From Bacteroidetes bacterium UBA4416 (GTDB taxonomy: Bacteria > Bacteroidota > Bacteroidia > B-17B0 > Aurantibacillaceae), in NCBI GenBank assembly GCA_002390745.1, contig DGQK01000063.1:34107-98106 (forward strand): a stretch of 64,000 nt of DNA, written 5' to 3'. The notes beneath the pieces were generated by a model that was not told where the DNA came from, ran no database searches, and worked only from the letters and a program-made list of their open reading frames with translations. This document shows positions 52,572-61,507 of this stretch, piece after piece; the first letter of the stretch is position 1; each line of letters opens with the position of its first letter. Position numbers and translations under genes: made by a program.

Positions 52572-53354
52572 CTATTGGCCGCTCATGGAGTTGTCTTTAT
52601 TGATGTTGTTAAGGTTAAACACAATCGGGTATTTTGATTTGTAACGTACTTTTTTTCCGTTCTTCTCCGCGGGCTTCCATTTGGTTTCGCGCATGATGCG
52701 GAAAGCTTCGGCAGTGCAGAGTTGGTTGAATTCCTTTTCCGCTATCATATTGCTGAGGGTGCCATTCGGCTCTACAATGAAGCTTACCACCACGGTTCCC
52801 TGGATATTCTGACGGGCAGCCAGATCAGGATATTCCAGGTTGGAAAGGATAAACTCGGGAAGGGCATTGTCGCCTTTATAATATTCAGGCGACTTATCGG
52901 CTCTTTCGTGGATCACAAAACTGGTGTCGAACAGAGCCTGGTCTTTGGGAATGACAAAACCACGGGCTTTTGTAAATTTCCTGTAGCTATCCGGATTGAA
53001 CTTAAACAGCAGGAAAGAGGTGCTGGCTACGGGCGTGGCGCCAATCTTTGCCGGCTCGAAGATAAAATACCGCAGCAGGCGTTTCGCTTCTTCCTTAAAG
53101 GCCTCATCGTAAGCCTGTTTGAAGCTGATGTCTTTCACCTCGCCTTTAGAGCTTACCGTGAAATAGATCGCTACATCTTCGGCGATTTTCTGTTTCAGAA
53201 GCGCTTCCGGATAAATGACCTGCGACTGGAAGACATAGTCCACATCTTCTTTTCCTCCTCTGGCTTTCGCGGCGACATCTACAGTGGTTTCTATTTTTTC
53301 CTGTGCGATGGCGAATGAGGTTAAAAAAAGAAAAAGAAGGCTTAAACGGGTCAT
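52572..53354 (-). CDS. Exported TonB C-terminal-domain protein
   Basis: The 260-residue protein has a cleavable signal peptide (LSLLFLFLTSFAIAQ), with no inner-membrane anchor and no Pro-rich span, unlike classical TonB. A C-terminal TonB fold is clear (LEYPDLAARQNIQGTVVVSFIVEPNGTL, CTAEAFRIMRETKWKPAEKNGKKV). An earlier, weaker copy lies at residues ~45-105 (VIYPEALLKQKIAEDVAIYFTVSSKGEV). It could link outer-membrane transporters or act as a scaffold. Its ATG overlaps the prmC region by 4 bp (ATGA-type overlap), so it is co-translated. Confidence 0.85.
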   Translation of the reverse strand: MTRLSLLFLFLTSFAIAQEKIETTVDVAAKARGGKEDVDYVFQSQVIYPEALLKQKIAEDVAIYFTVSSKGEVKDISFKQAYDEAFKEEAKRLLRYFIFEPAKIGATPVASTSFLLFKFNPDSYRKFTKARGFVIPKDQALFDTSFVIHERADKSPEYYKGDNALPEFILSNLEYPDLAARQNIQGTVVVSFIVEPNGTLSNMIAEKEFNQLCTAEAFRIMRETKWKPAEKNGKKVRYKSKYPIVFNLNNINKDNSMSGQ

Positions 53355-54256
53355 TTTTTCCGGGCTTTTAGGAATCTGTTCTTTCCGCTCATATCTATGA
53401 TGAGTTCCGCAAAATTAAATAAATTAATGCGGTCTGCATAGTTTTTTATATCATTTGCAAATAAGGGATTTAGCTCAAAAAACAGGTATCCACCCGGAGC
53501 TAAACAGCTCTCACACAGATCGATAATGCGTTTATAAAAAATAGCGGGATCGTCGTACTCCACAAATAAAGCCAGGTGCGGCTCATGTGCCAGCACATGC
53601 TGCTCCATTTGAGCCGCTTCGCTATGGGCAATATAGGGAGGGTTGCTAATGAGTAATGAGAATTGAGAATTGAGATTTGAGATTAACGATGCTGCATCAG
53701 GAGCCAGGATATCCACTTTCTGAAAATGAACATCCGCCCTGTGCCTGCGGGCATTTTTCGTTGCCACTTCCAGGGCCGCTTCAGAAATATCAACTCCAAA
53801 AGCCAGGATGGCCGGCAGGTGTTTTTTTAATGTCACCGGGATACATCCCGAGCCTGTTCCGATGTCCAGCAGTGCGCCTGGAGAAGCAAATAGCGGGTCC
53901 TGAGAGGCCCCGGAAACGGTTTTGATAATTAAATCAACTAACTCTTCCGTTTCAGGCCTTGGGATCAGCACATCAGGCGTTACTTCAAAAAACGAATCGT
54001 AGAAAAATGCCTCTTTCAGAACATACTGCACGGGAAGCCCTGTTTTCAAGGCTTTGGCGGCATCGTAAATTAAAATAAGATCGGATTGGTTGACATTGGC
54101 TTCAAATTGCTGCCTCACATCCGTTTTAGAGAACTTCAGGTATTTCTCGCAAACAATTTCAAAAATAGTATACAACTCACCGGCATCATACATGCCCGAC
54201 AGCTCTGTTTTATAAAATTCGTAGAGGGCTGATAATTTATTGGATGCTATTTTCAT
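53351..54256 (-). CDS. prmC: Peptide chain release factor N5-glutamine methyltransferase
   Basis: PrmC methylates the Gln of the GGQ motif in RF1/RF2. The 301-residue protein has an N-terminal helical domain and a Rossmann methyltransferase domain (LLDIGTGSGCIPVTLKK, then FGVDISEAALEVA). The catalytic N-P-P-Y (LLISNPPYIAHSE) is intact. A heptamer-repeat-encoded loop (LISNLNSQFS) sits just before NPPY in a place that normally holds a variable linker. The gene overlaps the tonB-like gene downstream. Its upstream neighbour is the CAP-OmpA protein gene. Confidence 0.93.
   Translation of the reverse strand: MKIASNKLSALYEFYKTELSGMYDAGELYTIFEIVCEKYLKFSKTDVRQQFEANVNQSDLILIYDAAKALKTGLPVQYVLKEAFFYDSFFEVTPDVLIPRPETEELVDLIIKTVSGASQDPLFASPGALLDIGTGSGCIPVTLKKHLPAILAFGVDISEAALEVATKNARRHRADVHFQKVDILAPDAASLISNLNSQFSLLISNPPYIAHSEAAQMEQHVLAHEPHLALFVEYDDPAIFYKRIIDLCESCLAPGGYLFFELNPLFANDIKNYADRINLFNFAELIIDMSGKNRFLKARKK
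53651..53685. repeat. Five-copy heptamer repeat inside the prmC coding sequence
   Basis: On the plus strand the units GAGTAAT, GAGAATT, GAGAATT, GAGATTT and GAGATTA lie head to tail. Their core TGAG matches the heptamers downstream of phoH at 10404-10431. They encode the ISNLNSQFSLL stretch of PrmC. Seven is not a multiple of three, so a gain or loss of one unit would frameshift the gene. Confidence 0.75.
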
Positions 54257-54376
54257 GTGTTGATATTATTGTTTTTTTAATGTCACATCGTATAGCCATT
54301 TTCCACACCTGCTGGCTCAAGCGTATACTACACGTTCGCCTTTTCATAAGTGTTTGTTTTGGATAACATGGCTATT

Positions 54377-56764
54377 TCATGGTTTACAATATTCGGCTTT
54401 AATTTCGGGTTTTCTCATCAACTGAAAACATTCGTCATCTATCCAGGACATAAAACGCTCCTTGTCTCTCTTTTTTGCCAGGCTAAGCAATGCCGCATAG
54501 TCACTGTCTTTCATAAAATCGGCGCTGCTTGGCGAGTATGTTTTGATAAAGAGAAACAACACCTCATTGTTTTGAGGATATTGCTTCAGCAAAGGCTGTA
54601 AAATTTCAAGTGTCCAATCATATTTCGCATACATATTAAACAGAAGTCCCAGCTTCACGCCTTCTGTTTCAGTGATCTCATGCCTGTTGAAATAGTTCCG
54701 GATCTCCTGCAAAGGCTTATCGATCTTTTCATAGCGATGCGCCTGATAATTGTTGTAAGCAGTCATGATGTTATAGTTCAGTAACATATAGTCCACATAC
54801 ATGGAATCGAGAGAAGTTTTGAGCTTATAGCATTTTTTCATTTTGGCTTCCAGTTGGGGAATAGGAATAATGGTATCGCCCAGCTCACGGATATACTTCA
54901 GAGCCATGATGCTATAATTGAACTGCAAAGGGAGAAAATTTGTATCAATAGTGGAATACAGCTGCGCCATCTGCCGCGTTTTGTTGGTGTAAAACAATTG
55001 TGGGTCGTTGGTAGCGAGCCCTACCCAATTGGTAAGGTGCGCAATGTATTTCCTGTTTCCAGGGATTTCCACAGAAGTAATGTCGTTATTGGTAATCCTG
55101 TAAGCACGCAGGTATTTCATTAAACGGCTCTGACAGGCAAACGCATTCAGGGAATCGCCTGACTTCAATGCTTTCTGATAAGCCCCCAGGAGAATGTAAG
55201 GATCTGAGTTATTGTCTACCGTAGCCGCCAGTTCCACCTGCACCTGTGCAATACGCGTCGACCGCAGGATCACATCCAGCGAGTCAAGCATGTACTTCGA
55301 CTGCAGCAACTCCTTCACCTTTGGCCTGGGAAGTTTTTCCAGGTAGGCGAATTTCGTATTAGCGATCTCCTTATAAAACGCATCCCAGTTTTCCCTGGCT
55401 TCTACCTCCGTATTAACTTCCGTTTTTAAGACTTCCGAAATGATCCCTTTCAATACAGCGGCTCTTTCCTGTTGCAGCTTCAGATTGACCTGCTCATTTC
55501 CTTCGACTGAGCTGAAGGTATTTATTTTTACAGACCTTACAAATGGCTTATAGATCTCCATCCGCTTCATTAACTCTGCTTTCTGAGCCTCTGCCACAGC
55601 GGTCCTGCCTCTTTCAAAAGGAATATTAAATTTCAGAATGCCGTTAAAGGTATCAGGTTTTACCTCAAGCTCAGAATTATCCAGCCATTTGGGAACCAGG
55701 TTCAGGGCATCCAGGTTTCTATCGGGTATAGAGTTAACGTACGTATACTGGCAGGAGTAGCCATTCTTGATGAGCCCATAATTCAGGCCATACCGGAGCT
55801 GCTTTACTTCTTTAGGAATAACGCCGATGGCAGCATAAAAGTTATTGCCGGGAGCCTGGTTATGGCGGATCATGTCTTTAAAAAGTACGGGCCTGGTCAT
55901 AAAGCCATCATAGACCGGCGAGCCATGGAGCAGGTTATTCTTCTCGCACACAAACTGTTCTCTCAGCACAAAGTCCAGGTATATACCGTCAGCTGCGTTA
56001 TTAAAAAAACTCTTCAGCTTATCCAGCTTACGGCAGATGAGGTAAACCGTATCTCCATTCTGGGTCAGTAAAATTTCTTTTGCCAGATCGGCCCAGGCCT
56101 TATTATTAAAGCAATTACAAACCGAAGGAACAGACTCCTTCACATCATAGGCATTGTCGGGGCTATCGAGCCCTTTCCTGGGCACAAAAGGTTTGGCGCC
56201 GAATACCTGTGCGCAATAGATCTGACTGCTGTCTTTATTAAAATAATAACCGAGTCCGGCCACATCATAGCCAGGTGCAATCATATTCTTATAGTGCCCG
56301 GGAGAGTTTTTCCAGCCTAAGAACATGGCTGTGGCAATTTCTTTTTCCGTGCGGGCGATCGTAGGTTCTTTGGAGTACTTCACCTGCATTTCCTTACCAA
56401 TGTATAACATGATGCAATTCTCCCCGATCTGGTCATGCGTTCCATTATAGTAAAACACCCTTTTCTGTGGGGTTTCCTTGCGCTTTACCTTCTGGTCGTG
56501 GGTTACACGCCGCGTGCTATCCATGTAATGCGCCTGATCGAAAGAAGCGGCATCGAGTATCGCGTCGCCAGGCACCAGGGGGCTCACGTTTTTTTCGGCA
56601 CGCAGGGCATTCAGCTGTTTATAAAATTCGGTCTGAATAACAGTCCAGTTCAGTGTTCCTGGCAGTTTCGACTTGTAGGGCGATTTCACGGATTGTGCAA
56701 GGGCTGGCAGGCTTATAAAAATCAGGGAGGTAAAAATAGCAGGGAGGTAACGTTTTATAATCAT
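54377..56764 (-). CDS. CAP-domain exported protein with an OmpA-like central domain
   Basis: The 795-residue protein has a signal peptide (AIFTSLIFISLPALAQ). Residues ~40-190 form a CAP/SCP-PR1 domain (FDQAHYMDSTRRVTHD, IGENCIMLY, GWKNSPGHYKNMI). The middle (~375-450) has an OmpA-like pattern (FSSVEGNEQVNLKLQQERAAVL). The last ~300 residues are helical and unrecognised, possibly tetratricopeptide-like near the end (YDWTLEILQPLLKQYPQNNEVLF). CAP domains in bacteria may be proteases or lipid/peptidoglycan binders. It is the larger paralogue of the gene 87 bp upstream. Confidence 0.82.
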   Translation of the reverse strand: MIIKRYLPAIFTSLIFISLPALAQSVKSPYKSKLPGTLNWTVIQTEFYKQLNALRAEKNVSPLVPGDAILDAASFDQAHYMDSTRRVTHDQKVKRKETPQKRVFYYNGTHDQIGENCIMLYIGKEMQVKYSKEPTIARTEKEIATAMFLGWKNSPGHYKNMIAPGYDVAGLGYYFNKDSSQIYCAQVFGAKPFVPRKGLDSPDNAYDVKESVPSVCNCFNNKAWADLAKEILLTQNGDTVYLICRKLDKLKSFFNNAADGIYLDFVLREQFVCEKNNLLHGSPVYDGFMTRPVLFKDMIRHNQAPGNNFYAAIGVIPKEVKQLRYGLNYGLIKNGYSCQYTYVNSIPDRNLDALNLVPKWLDNSELEVKPDTFNGILKFNIPFERGRTAVAEAQKAELMKRMEIYKPFVRSVKINTFSSVEGNEQVNLKLQQERAAVLKGIISEVLKTEVNTEVEARENWDAFYKEIANTKFAYLEKLPRPKVKELLQSKYMLDSLDVILRSTRIAQVQVELAATVDNNSDPYILLGAYQKALKSGDSLNAFACQSRLMKYLRAYRITNNDITSVEIPGNRKYIAHLTNWVGLATNDPQLFYTNKTRQMAQLYSTIDTNFLPLQFNYSIMALKYIRELGDTIIPIPQLEAKMKKCYKLKTSLDSMYVDYMLLNYNIMTAYNNYQAHRYEKIDKPLQEIRNYFNRHEITETEGVKLGLLFNMYAKYDWTLEILQPLLKQYPQNNEVLFLFIKTYSPSSADFMKDSDYAALLSLAKKRDKERFMSWIDDECFQLMRKPEIKAEYCKP

Positions 56765-56850
56765 AAAAAATCATTTGTCAGTATACATGGACACACTAAA
56801 CTATGCCTTCTATTCCGCAACCAGGATGTGAATACATTCTTCATCAAAGC

Positions 56851-57414
56851 TCATCGTTTCGTTTGCACAAAGCCTCCGAATACCTGGGTGCAGTAAAGCT
56901 GGTTTGTTTTTTCATTGAAGGCATAGCCCAGGCCCGCATCGCGGTATTCGGGCGTGATCATATTTTTATAATGCTCCGGCGAATGTTTCCAACCCTGGAA
57001 AAGCGCTTCGGCAATTTCTTTTTCTGTGGAAACAGAGACCGGGTTTCTGCTATATTTCGTTTTCATCGGTGTGTTGAGAAAGATCTCGATGCAGTTCTCC
57101 CCCACTACCGTATAGCTGCCGCCATAAAACTGAACACGCTTATAAGGCGTCGCTTTTTTGCGGTTATTCTGATCGTGTGTAAGCTTCCCTTTCTTATTCA
57201 GGTAGCGGGCCTGGTCGAAGGCAGCAGTATCCAATACCGCGTTGCCTGCCACCAGTGGCTGTAGTTTCTTTTTGCTGCGCAACTCATTCAGCAGGCGGTA
57301 AAATTCTGTTTCCACCGCTTTCCAATCCGCAGGTTGCGCCTTAAGCTGTTGAGGCAGCAAAACAAAGGCTCCTGAGAGCACAATGATTAGGATGATGTAT
57401 TTTTTAAGATTCAT
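56851..57414 (-). CDS. Exported CAP-domain protein
   Basis: The 187-residue protein has a signal peptide (IILIIVLSGAFVLLPQQLKAQ) and a single CAP domain. The conserved pieces match those of the larger neighbour: FDQARYLNKKGKLTHDQN, VVGENCIEIF, GWKHSPEHYKNMITPEYRDAGLGY. The two genes are adjacent on the minus strand with near-identical motif order, so they are tandem duplicates with different tails. Function is unknown. Confidence 0.85.
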   Translation of the reverse strand: MNLKKYIILIIVLSGAFVLLPQQLKAQPADWKAVETEFYRLLNELRSKKKLQPLVAGNAVLDTAAFDQARYLNKKGKLTHDQNNRKKATPYKRVQFYGGSYTVVGENCIEIFLNTPMKTKYSRNPVSVSTEKEIAEALFQGWKHSPEHYKNMITPEYRDAGLGYAFNEKTNQLYCTQVFGGFVQTKR

Positions 57415-57429
57415 GACAGATCAGCAATA

Positions 57430-58047
57430 TCAAAGTTCATAGTCCATCAGCAGGTCACGGATCGTTTCACAATCATGTTGGGTATTATGGTAATAGACAA
57501 AGTTGTTAACATCATCATAGAAGCTAATGACTCTTTCCCGCTTCAACGTCGTTGGTTTTTCAGAAAGCAGAATATCATAGGAAGACCAGGGATAGTCCTG
57601 AATCCGTTTCTTTACTCCATGATGAACCGGGTTATTGTGGATATAAAAAATCAGGTTTGAAAAATAATCTTCACTGGTAACTTTTTTTCGTTCAAAAGGC
57701 TTTTCAAACAAGCTTCCTGTCCTGTTAAAGCGTTTGTTAATAGCCTGCGTATAAGCATTAAACAGATGTGAAAATTGTTTGGAGTGGTTTATTTCCTTAG
57801 GTTTTTCAATGGTTGAAAACGTCAACTCTTCATGATTAATCTCATGATCTTCCTTCAGATAGACCAACAGGTGAAAGTGATTCCTCATTAAACACCAGGC
57901 AAAAGTATCAGCAACAGGATCAATGTACTTTTTATATAGTTTCAGGAAATAGCGGTAATTATCTTCTTCAAAAAAAAGATCTCCGCTATTATTACCACGG
58001 TTATATACATGGTAATAATTTCCTTTAACAAATGGTTCTGTTTTCAT
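57430..58047 (-). CDS. REP-associated tyrosine transposase (RAYT, IS200/IS605-like Y1 family)
   Basis: The 205-residue HUH transposase has the metal-binding pair in R-N56-H57-F-H59-L-L. The probable catalytic tyrosine is Y135 in FYIHNNPVHHG. No TnpB partner is present. RAYTs act on single-stranded hairpin REP sequences. Two strong hairpins lie directly upstream (58059-58156), which fits a RAYT-REP unit. The gene is full length and starts at the ATG at 58047. It follows uvrB on the minus strand and precedes the CAP genes. Confidence 0.85.
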   Translation of the reverse strand: MKTEPFVKGNYYHVYNRGNNSGDLFFEEDNYRYFLKLYKKYIDPVADTFAWCLMRNHFHLLVYLKEDHEINHEELTFSTIEKPKEINHSKQFSHLFNAYTQAINKRFNRTGSLFEKPFERKKVTSEDYFSNLIFYIHNNPVHHGVKKRIQDYPWSSYDILLSEKPTTLKRERVISFYDDVNNFVYYHNTQHDCETIRDLLMDYEL

Positions 58048-58058
58048 GTTTTTTTTTC

Positions 58059-58101
58059 GGCCCTACCCTGCCAGAGTTCAAAACTCTGGCAGGGTAGGGC
58101 C
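58059..58101. repeat. Perfect 20-bp-stem hairpin upstream of the RAYT gene
   Basis: GGCCCTACCCTGCCAGAGTT (58059-58078) pairs perfectly with its complement at 58082-58101 around a CAA loop. An eight-base T-run lies on its left side. It is too strong to be chance and is placed 11 bp from the RAYT start. It is probably an extragenic palindrome served by the transposase. Confidence 0.85.
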
Positions 58102-58119
58102 AGGTTTGCGATCAATTCT

Positions 58120-58156
58120 CAGGCTTTTCCAAAGTTTTAAACTTTGGAAAAGCCTG
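58120..58156. repeat. 18-bp-arm palindrome downstream of uvrB
   Basis: CAGGCTTTTCCAAAGTTT (58120-58137), one central T, then the exact complement (58139-58156). It ends 6 bp from the uvrB stop codon. It may also serve as a terminator-like structure for uvrB. Its sequence differs from the neighbouring hairpin. Confidence 0.8.
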
Positions 58157-58162
58157 CTGTAA

Positions 58163-60184
58163 CTATTTCTCCGCCAACAGCTTCTCCAGCCCGTACATCT
58201 CGTCGCGCAGGCGTGCCGCCTCCATGAAGTCCATTTCTTTTGAGGCCCGGAGCATGGCGGTTTTCAGCTTGGCGATTTGCTTTTTCAGTTCTTCCGCGCT
58301 CATGTATTGGGTTACAGGATCGGCCGCATAGCTGATCTCTTCCGGCTCGACGTAGGCTTTCACCAACTTGCCATCCACTGTTACCTCTACGCCGGAATTC
58401 GGCTGCAACAGCATTTTCTTACCGGCCTGCTTCGGCGTAATGCCATGCTTATAGTTGTACTCGATCTGCTTCTGCCGGCGGCGCTGGGTTTCATCGATCG
58501 TCTGCTTCATGCTGTCCGTAATTTTATCGGCATACATGATCACGCGGCCGTTCACATTACGCGCTGCCCTGCCCGTTGTCTGAACAAGGCTACGTACGTT
58601 CCTCAAAAAACCTTCCTTATCTGCATCAAGAATTGCCACCAGCGACACCTCCGGAAGATCAAGGCCTTCCCGCAACAAGTTGATACCTATCAGCACATCA
58701 AACATCCCGACACGCAGCTGACGAAGGATCTCGATGCGGTCCAGCGTATCCACCTCGCTGTGAATGTAGCGGCAACGCACTCCCAGCTTGGTCAGGTATT
58801 TGGTGAGCTCTTCGGCCATACGCTTGGTCAGTGTGGTCACCAGCACACGCTCGTCCTTTTCCACCACTTTGTGGATCTCGTCCAGCAGGTCATCTACCTG
58901 GTTGCCAACCGGCCTTACTTCGATCACCGGATCAAGAATGCCTGTCGGCCTGATCAGCTGCTCAACCATCACCCCTTCTGCTTTTTCCAGTTCGTACTCC
59001 GCAGGTGTGGCGGAAATATAAATGACCTGGTTGGTCAATGCTTCAAATTCCTCAAATTTGAGCGGGCGGTTGTCCAGTGCGGCAGGCAGGCGGAAGCCAT
59101 ATTCCACCAGGTTTTGCTTGCGCGATAAGTCACCGCCAAACATGGCGCCGATCTGTGGGATGGTGACATGGCTTTCGTCCACCATCAACAGGAAATCGGA
59201 AGGGAAATAATCCATAAGGCAGAAGGGGCGTGTTCCCGGCAGGCGCCCATCCATGTAACGCGAATAGTTCTCGATGCCGCTGCAATAGCCAAGCTCACGC
59301 ATCATCTCCAGGTCGTAGTTCACACGCTCTTCGATGCGCTTGGCCTCCAGCTCTTTGCCCTGCGATTTGAAGAATGCCACATGCTTTTCCAGGTCTTCCT
59401 GGATCTGCTGCATCGCATTCTGAATGGTCCCCGGGGCAGTTACGAAAATGTTTGCCGGGTAGATGTTAAAGGCATCGAACTTCTGGATCACTGTACCCGA
59501 GGGCGTATCGAAGGTTTCAATGCTTTCTATCTCATCCCCAAAAAAACTTACGCGCACGCTGTAATCTGCATAAGACAGGTTCACGTCTACCGTATCGCCT
59601 TTTACGCGAAAGGTACTGCGGTTAAAGTCCGCCGTGGTTCTCGAGTACAAGGCCCCAACAAGCATGTGCAATAATTTATTGCGGGAAATCACTTGTCCTT
59701 TTTCCAGGGAAATAATATTTTTCCGGAAATCCGTGGGATTACCGATGCCATAAATACAGGATACGGAACAGATCACGATCACATCCCGCCTGCCCGACAA
59801 AAGTGCGGAAGAGGCGCTGATCCTCAGCTTTTCGATCTCATCATTGATCTGGAGGTCTTTCTCGATATAGGTTCCCGTGGTCGGCAGGTAAGCCTCGGGC
59901 TGGTAGTAATCGTAATAACTCACAAAATATTCCACCGCATTGTTGGGGAAAAATTGTTTGAACTCGCTGTAGAGCTGTGCCGCCAGCGTTTTGTTATGGC
60001 TCAGGATCAGGGTGGGTTTATTCACCTGCTGGATCACATTGGCCGCAGTAAATGTTTTCCCGGAGCCCGTCACCCCCAGGAGCACCTGGTGCTTTGTGTT
60101 GGAGTTAATGCCCTCTACGAGTTGTTGAATGGCTGTAGGCTGGTCGCCTGTCGGCTGAAATTCTGAAATAAGCTGAAAAGACAT
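58163..60184 (-). CDS. uvrB: Excinuclease ABC subunit UvrB
   Basis: UvrB verifies damage with UvrA and recruits UvrC for nucleotide excision repair. The 673-residue protein has Walker A G37-VTGSG-K43-T, the beta-hairpin region (YYDYYQPEAYLPTTGTYIEKD), helicase motif LMVDESHVT and late motif VQTTGRAARN. The C-terminal UVR motif (LKKQIAKLKTAMLRASKEMDFMEAARLRDEM) is complete. The length is usual. It lies downstream of VF530 and meaB on the same strand with a 61-bp gap. Confidence 0.97.
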   Translation of the reverse strand: MSFQLISEFQPTGDQPTAIQQLVEGINSNTKHQVLLGVTGSGKTFTAANVIQQVNKPTLILSHNKTLAAQLYSEFKQFFPNNAVEYFVSYYDYYQPEAYLPTTGTYIEKDLQINDEIEKLRISASSALLSGRRDVIVICSVSCIYGIGNPTDFRKNIISLEKGQVISRNKLLHMLVGALYSRTTADFNRSTFRVKGDTVDVNLSYADYSVRVSFFGDEIESIETFDTPSGTVIQKFDAFNIYPANIFVTAPGTIQNAMQQIQEDLEKHVAFFKSQGKELEAKRIEERVNYDLEMMRELGYCSGIENYSRYMDGRLPGTRPFCLMDYFPSDFLLMVDESHVTIPQIGAMFGGDLSRKQNLVEYGFRLPAALDNRPLKFEEFEALTNQVIYISATPAEYELEKAEGVMVEQLIRPTGILDPVIEVRPVGNQVDDLLDEIHKVVEKDERVLVTTLTKRMAEELTKYLTKLGVRCRYIHSEVDTLDRIEILRQLRVGMFDVLIGINLLREGLDLPEVSLVAILDADKEGFLRNVRSLVQTTGRAARNVNGRVIMYADKITDSMKQTIDETQRRRQKQIEYNYKHGITPKQAGKKMLLQPNSGVEVTVDGKLVKAYVEPEEISYAADPVTQYMSAEELKKQIAKLKTAMLRASKEMDFMEAARLRDEMYGLEKLLAEK

Positions 60185-60245
60185 CCCATAAAGATACTAC
60201 CTATTTCAGCAAAATTGCTGTTAATAAATGTAATTTTAAACGGAC

Positions 60246-61229
60246 TTAGGGATGAAGTTTTTTGAAGAGGTCCACCGCTGCCTGGTAGGGGTTGAGGGTA
60301 TTCTGCTGTAGCTGCTGCTCGATCTTTCCGATCTCCTGGCGGACATCCGGATTATTGTAAAAACGGTCGATCAGGAGGTCATGGATGGTCTGATGCAGCC
60401 ACTGTTTCGTTTGCCGGTTCCGTTTGATTTCAAAAAAACCATTTGCCAGCGTATGCCGCCTGTATTGATCGATCATGTCGTATACTTCGCTGATGCCTTT
60501 ACGCTCTGTGCTGGAGCAGGTCAGTACTTTCGGGATCCAGTTGCTTTCTGTGGGCGGAAACAAATGCATCGCCCTGGCATATTCCGCGCGGGCCGCTTTA
60601 GCCTTATCGGCGTTGCTGCCATCCGCTTTGGTGATGACCATGCCATCCGCCATTTCCATGATGCCGCGCTTGATCCCCTGCAATTCATCGCCTGCACCGG
60701 CCAACATAAGCAGCAGGAAAAAATCCGTGAGCTGGTGAACGGCAGTCTCACTCTGCCCTACTCCCACGGTTTCCACCAGGATATAATCGTAGCCGGCGGC
60801 TTCGCATATGATGATGCTTTCCTTGGTCTTGCGGGCTACACCGCCCAGGCTGCCTGAGCTTGGCGAGGGACGGATAAAGGCTTTCGGATGAACCGATAGT
60901 TGCTCCATGCGTGTTTTATCGCCCAGGATACTGCCTTTGCTGAGCTGACTGCTGGGATCAATTGCCAGGACGGCGAGCTTATGGCCGCGCTCAATCACTT
61001 CCAGGCCGAAACTTTCAATAAAGGTGCTTTTTCCTACGCCCGGAACGCCGGTAATTCCTAAGCGGAACGACTGCCCGCTGTATGCAATAATGGCATTGAT
61101 GATCTGCTGTGCCTGTTCCTGGTGTTCCGGCCTGGTAGATTCTACCAGCGTAATGGCCTTGCTGACAAAGGAGATATTGGAAGACAAAATGCCTTCCGTG
61201 AATTGGTGTATGTTAAACGTGCTTTTCAA
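60246..61229 (-). CDS. meaB: Methylmalonyl-CoA mutase-associated GTPase MeaB
   Basis: MeaB guards the adenosylcobalamin loading and integrity of methylmalonyl-CoA mutase. The 327-residue G3E GTPase has Walker A G61-V-P-G-V-G-K67-ST and a Mg motif with AIDPSSQLSKGSILGDKTRM, typical of MeaB/ArgK. VETVGVGQSET is the conserved switch region. The mutase genes are not in the window. It is 34 bp downstream of the VF530 gene. Confidence 0.95.
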   Translation of the reverse strand: MKSTFNIHQFTEGILSSNISFVSKAITLVESTRPEHQEQAQQIINAIIAYSGQSFRLGITGVPGVGKSTFIESFGLEVIERGHKLAVLAIDPSSQLSKGSILGDKTRMEQLSVHPKAFIRPSPSSGSLGGVARKTKESIIICEAAGYDYILVETVGVGQSETAVHQLTDFFLLLMLAGAGDELQGIKRGIMEMADGMVITKADGSNADKAKAARAEYARAMHLFPPTESNWIPKVLTCSSTERKGISEVYDMIDQYRRHTLANGFFEIKRNRQTKQWLHQTIHDLLIDRFYNNPDVRQEIGKIEQQLQQNTLNPYQAAVDLFKKLHP

Positions 61230-61263
61230 GCTTCTCGGAAAGATTCTGCTAATTTACTCAGAT

Positions 61264-61476
61264 TTATTCAAACGATCTTAAATACAGGTCTTCCACTTTC
61301 TTCCTCGCCCAGGGCGTTTTCCGCAGGAATTTCAGGCTCGATTTGATGCTCGGATTTTCCTTAAAACAATTGATGTCGATATGGTAAGCCAGGCCTTCCC
61401 AACGGTAGCGCAGCAAGAGCTCTTCGAGAATCATCTCTAAGGTTTTTCCGTGTAAAGGGTTATTTGGTTGTGACAT
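61264..61476 (-). CDS. VF530 family (DUF2132) DNA-binding protein
   Basis: The 70-residue protein matches the VF530 family closely (NNPLHGKTLEMILEELL, then CFKENPSIKSSLKFLRKTPW and ARKKVEDLYL). Family members are small helical proteins reported to resemble DNA-binding folds; the cellular role is unknown. It starts at the ATG at 61476, and meaB begins 34 bp after its stop. The left end of the DUF559 cassette lies about 30 bp upstream of its start. Confidence 0.9.
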   Translation of the reverse strand: MSQPNNPLHGKTLEMILEELLLRYRWEGLAYHIDINCFKENPSIKSSLKFLRKTPWARKKVEDLYLRSFE

Positions 61477-61507
61477 TGAAAGTGATTTGATTTCATTTTT
61501 TGAGTTT

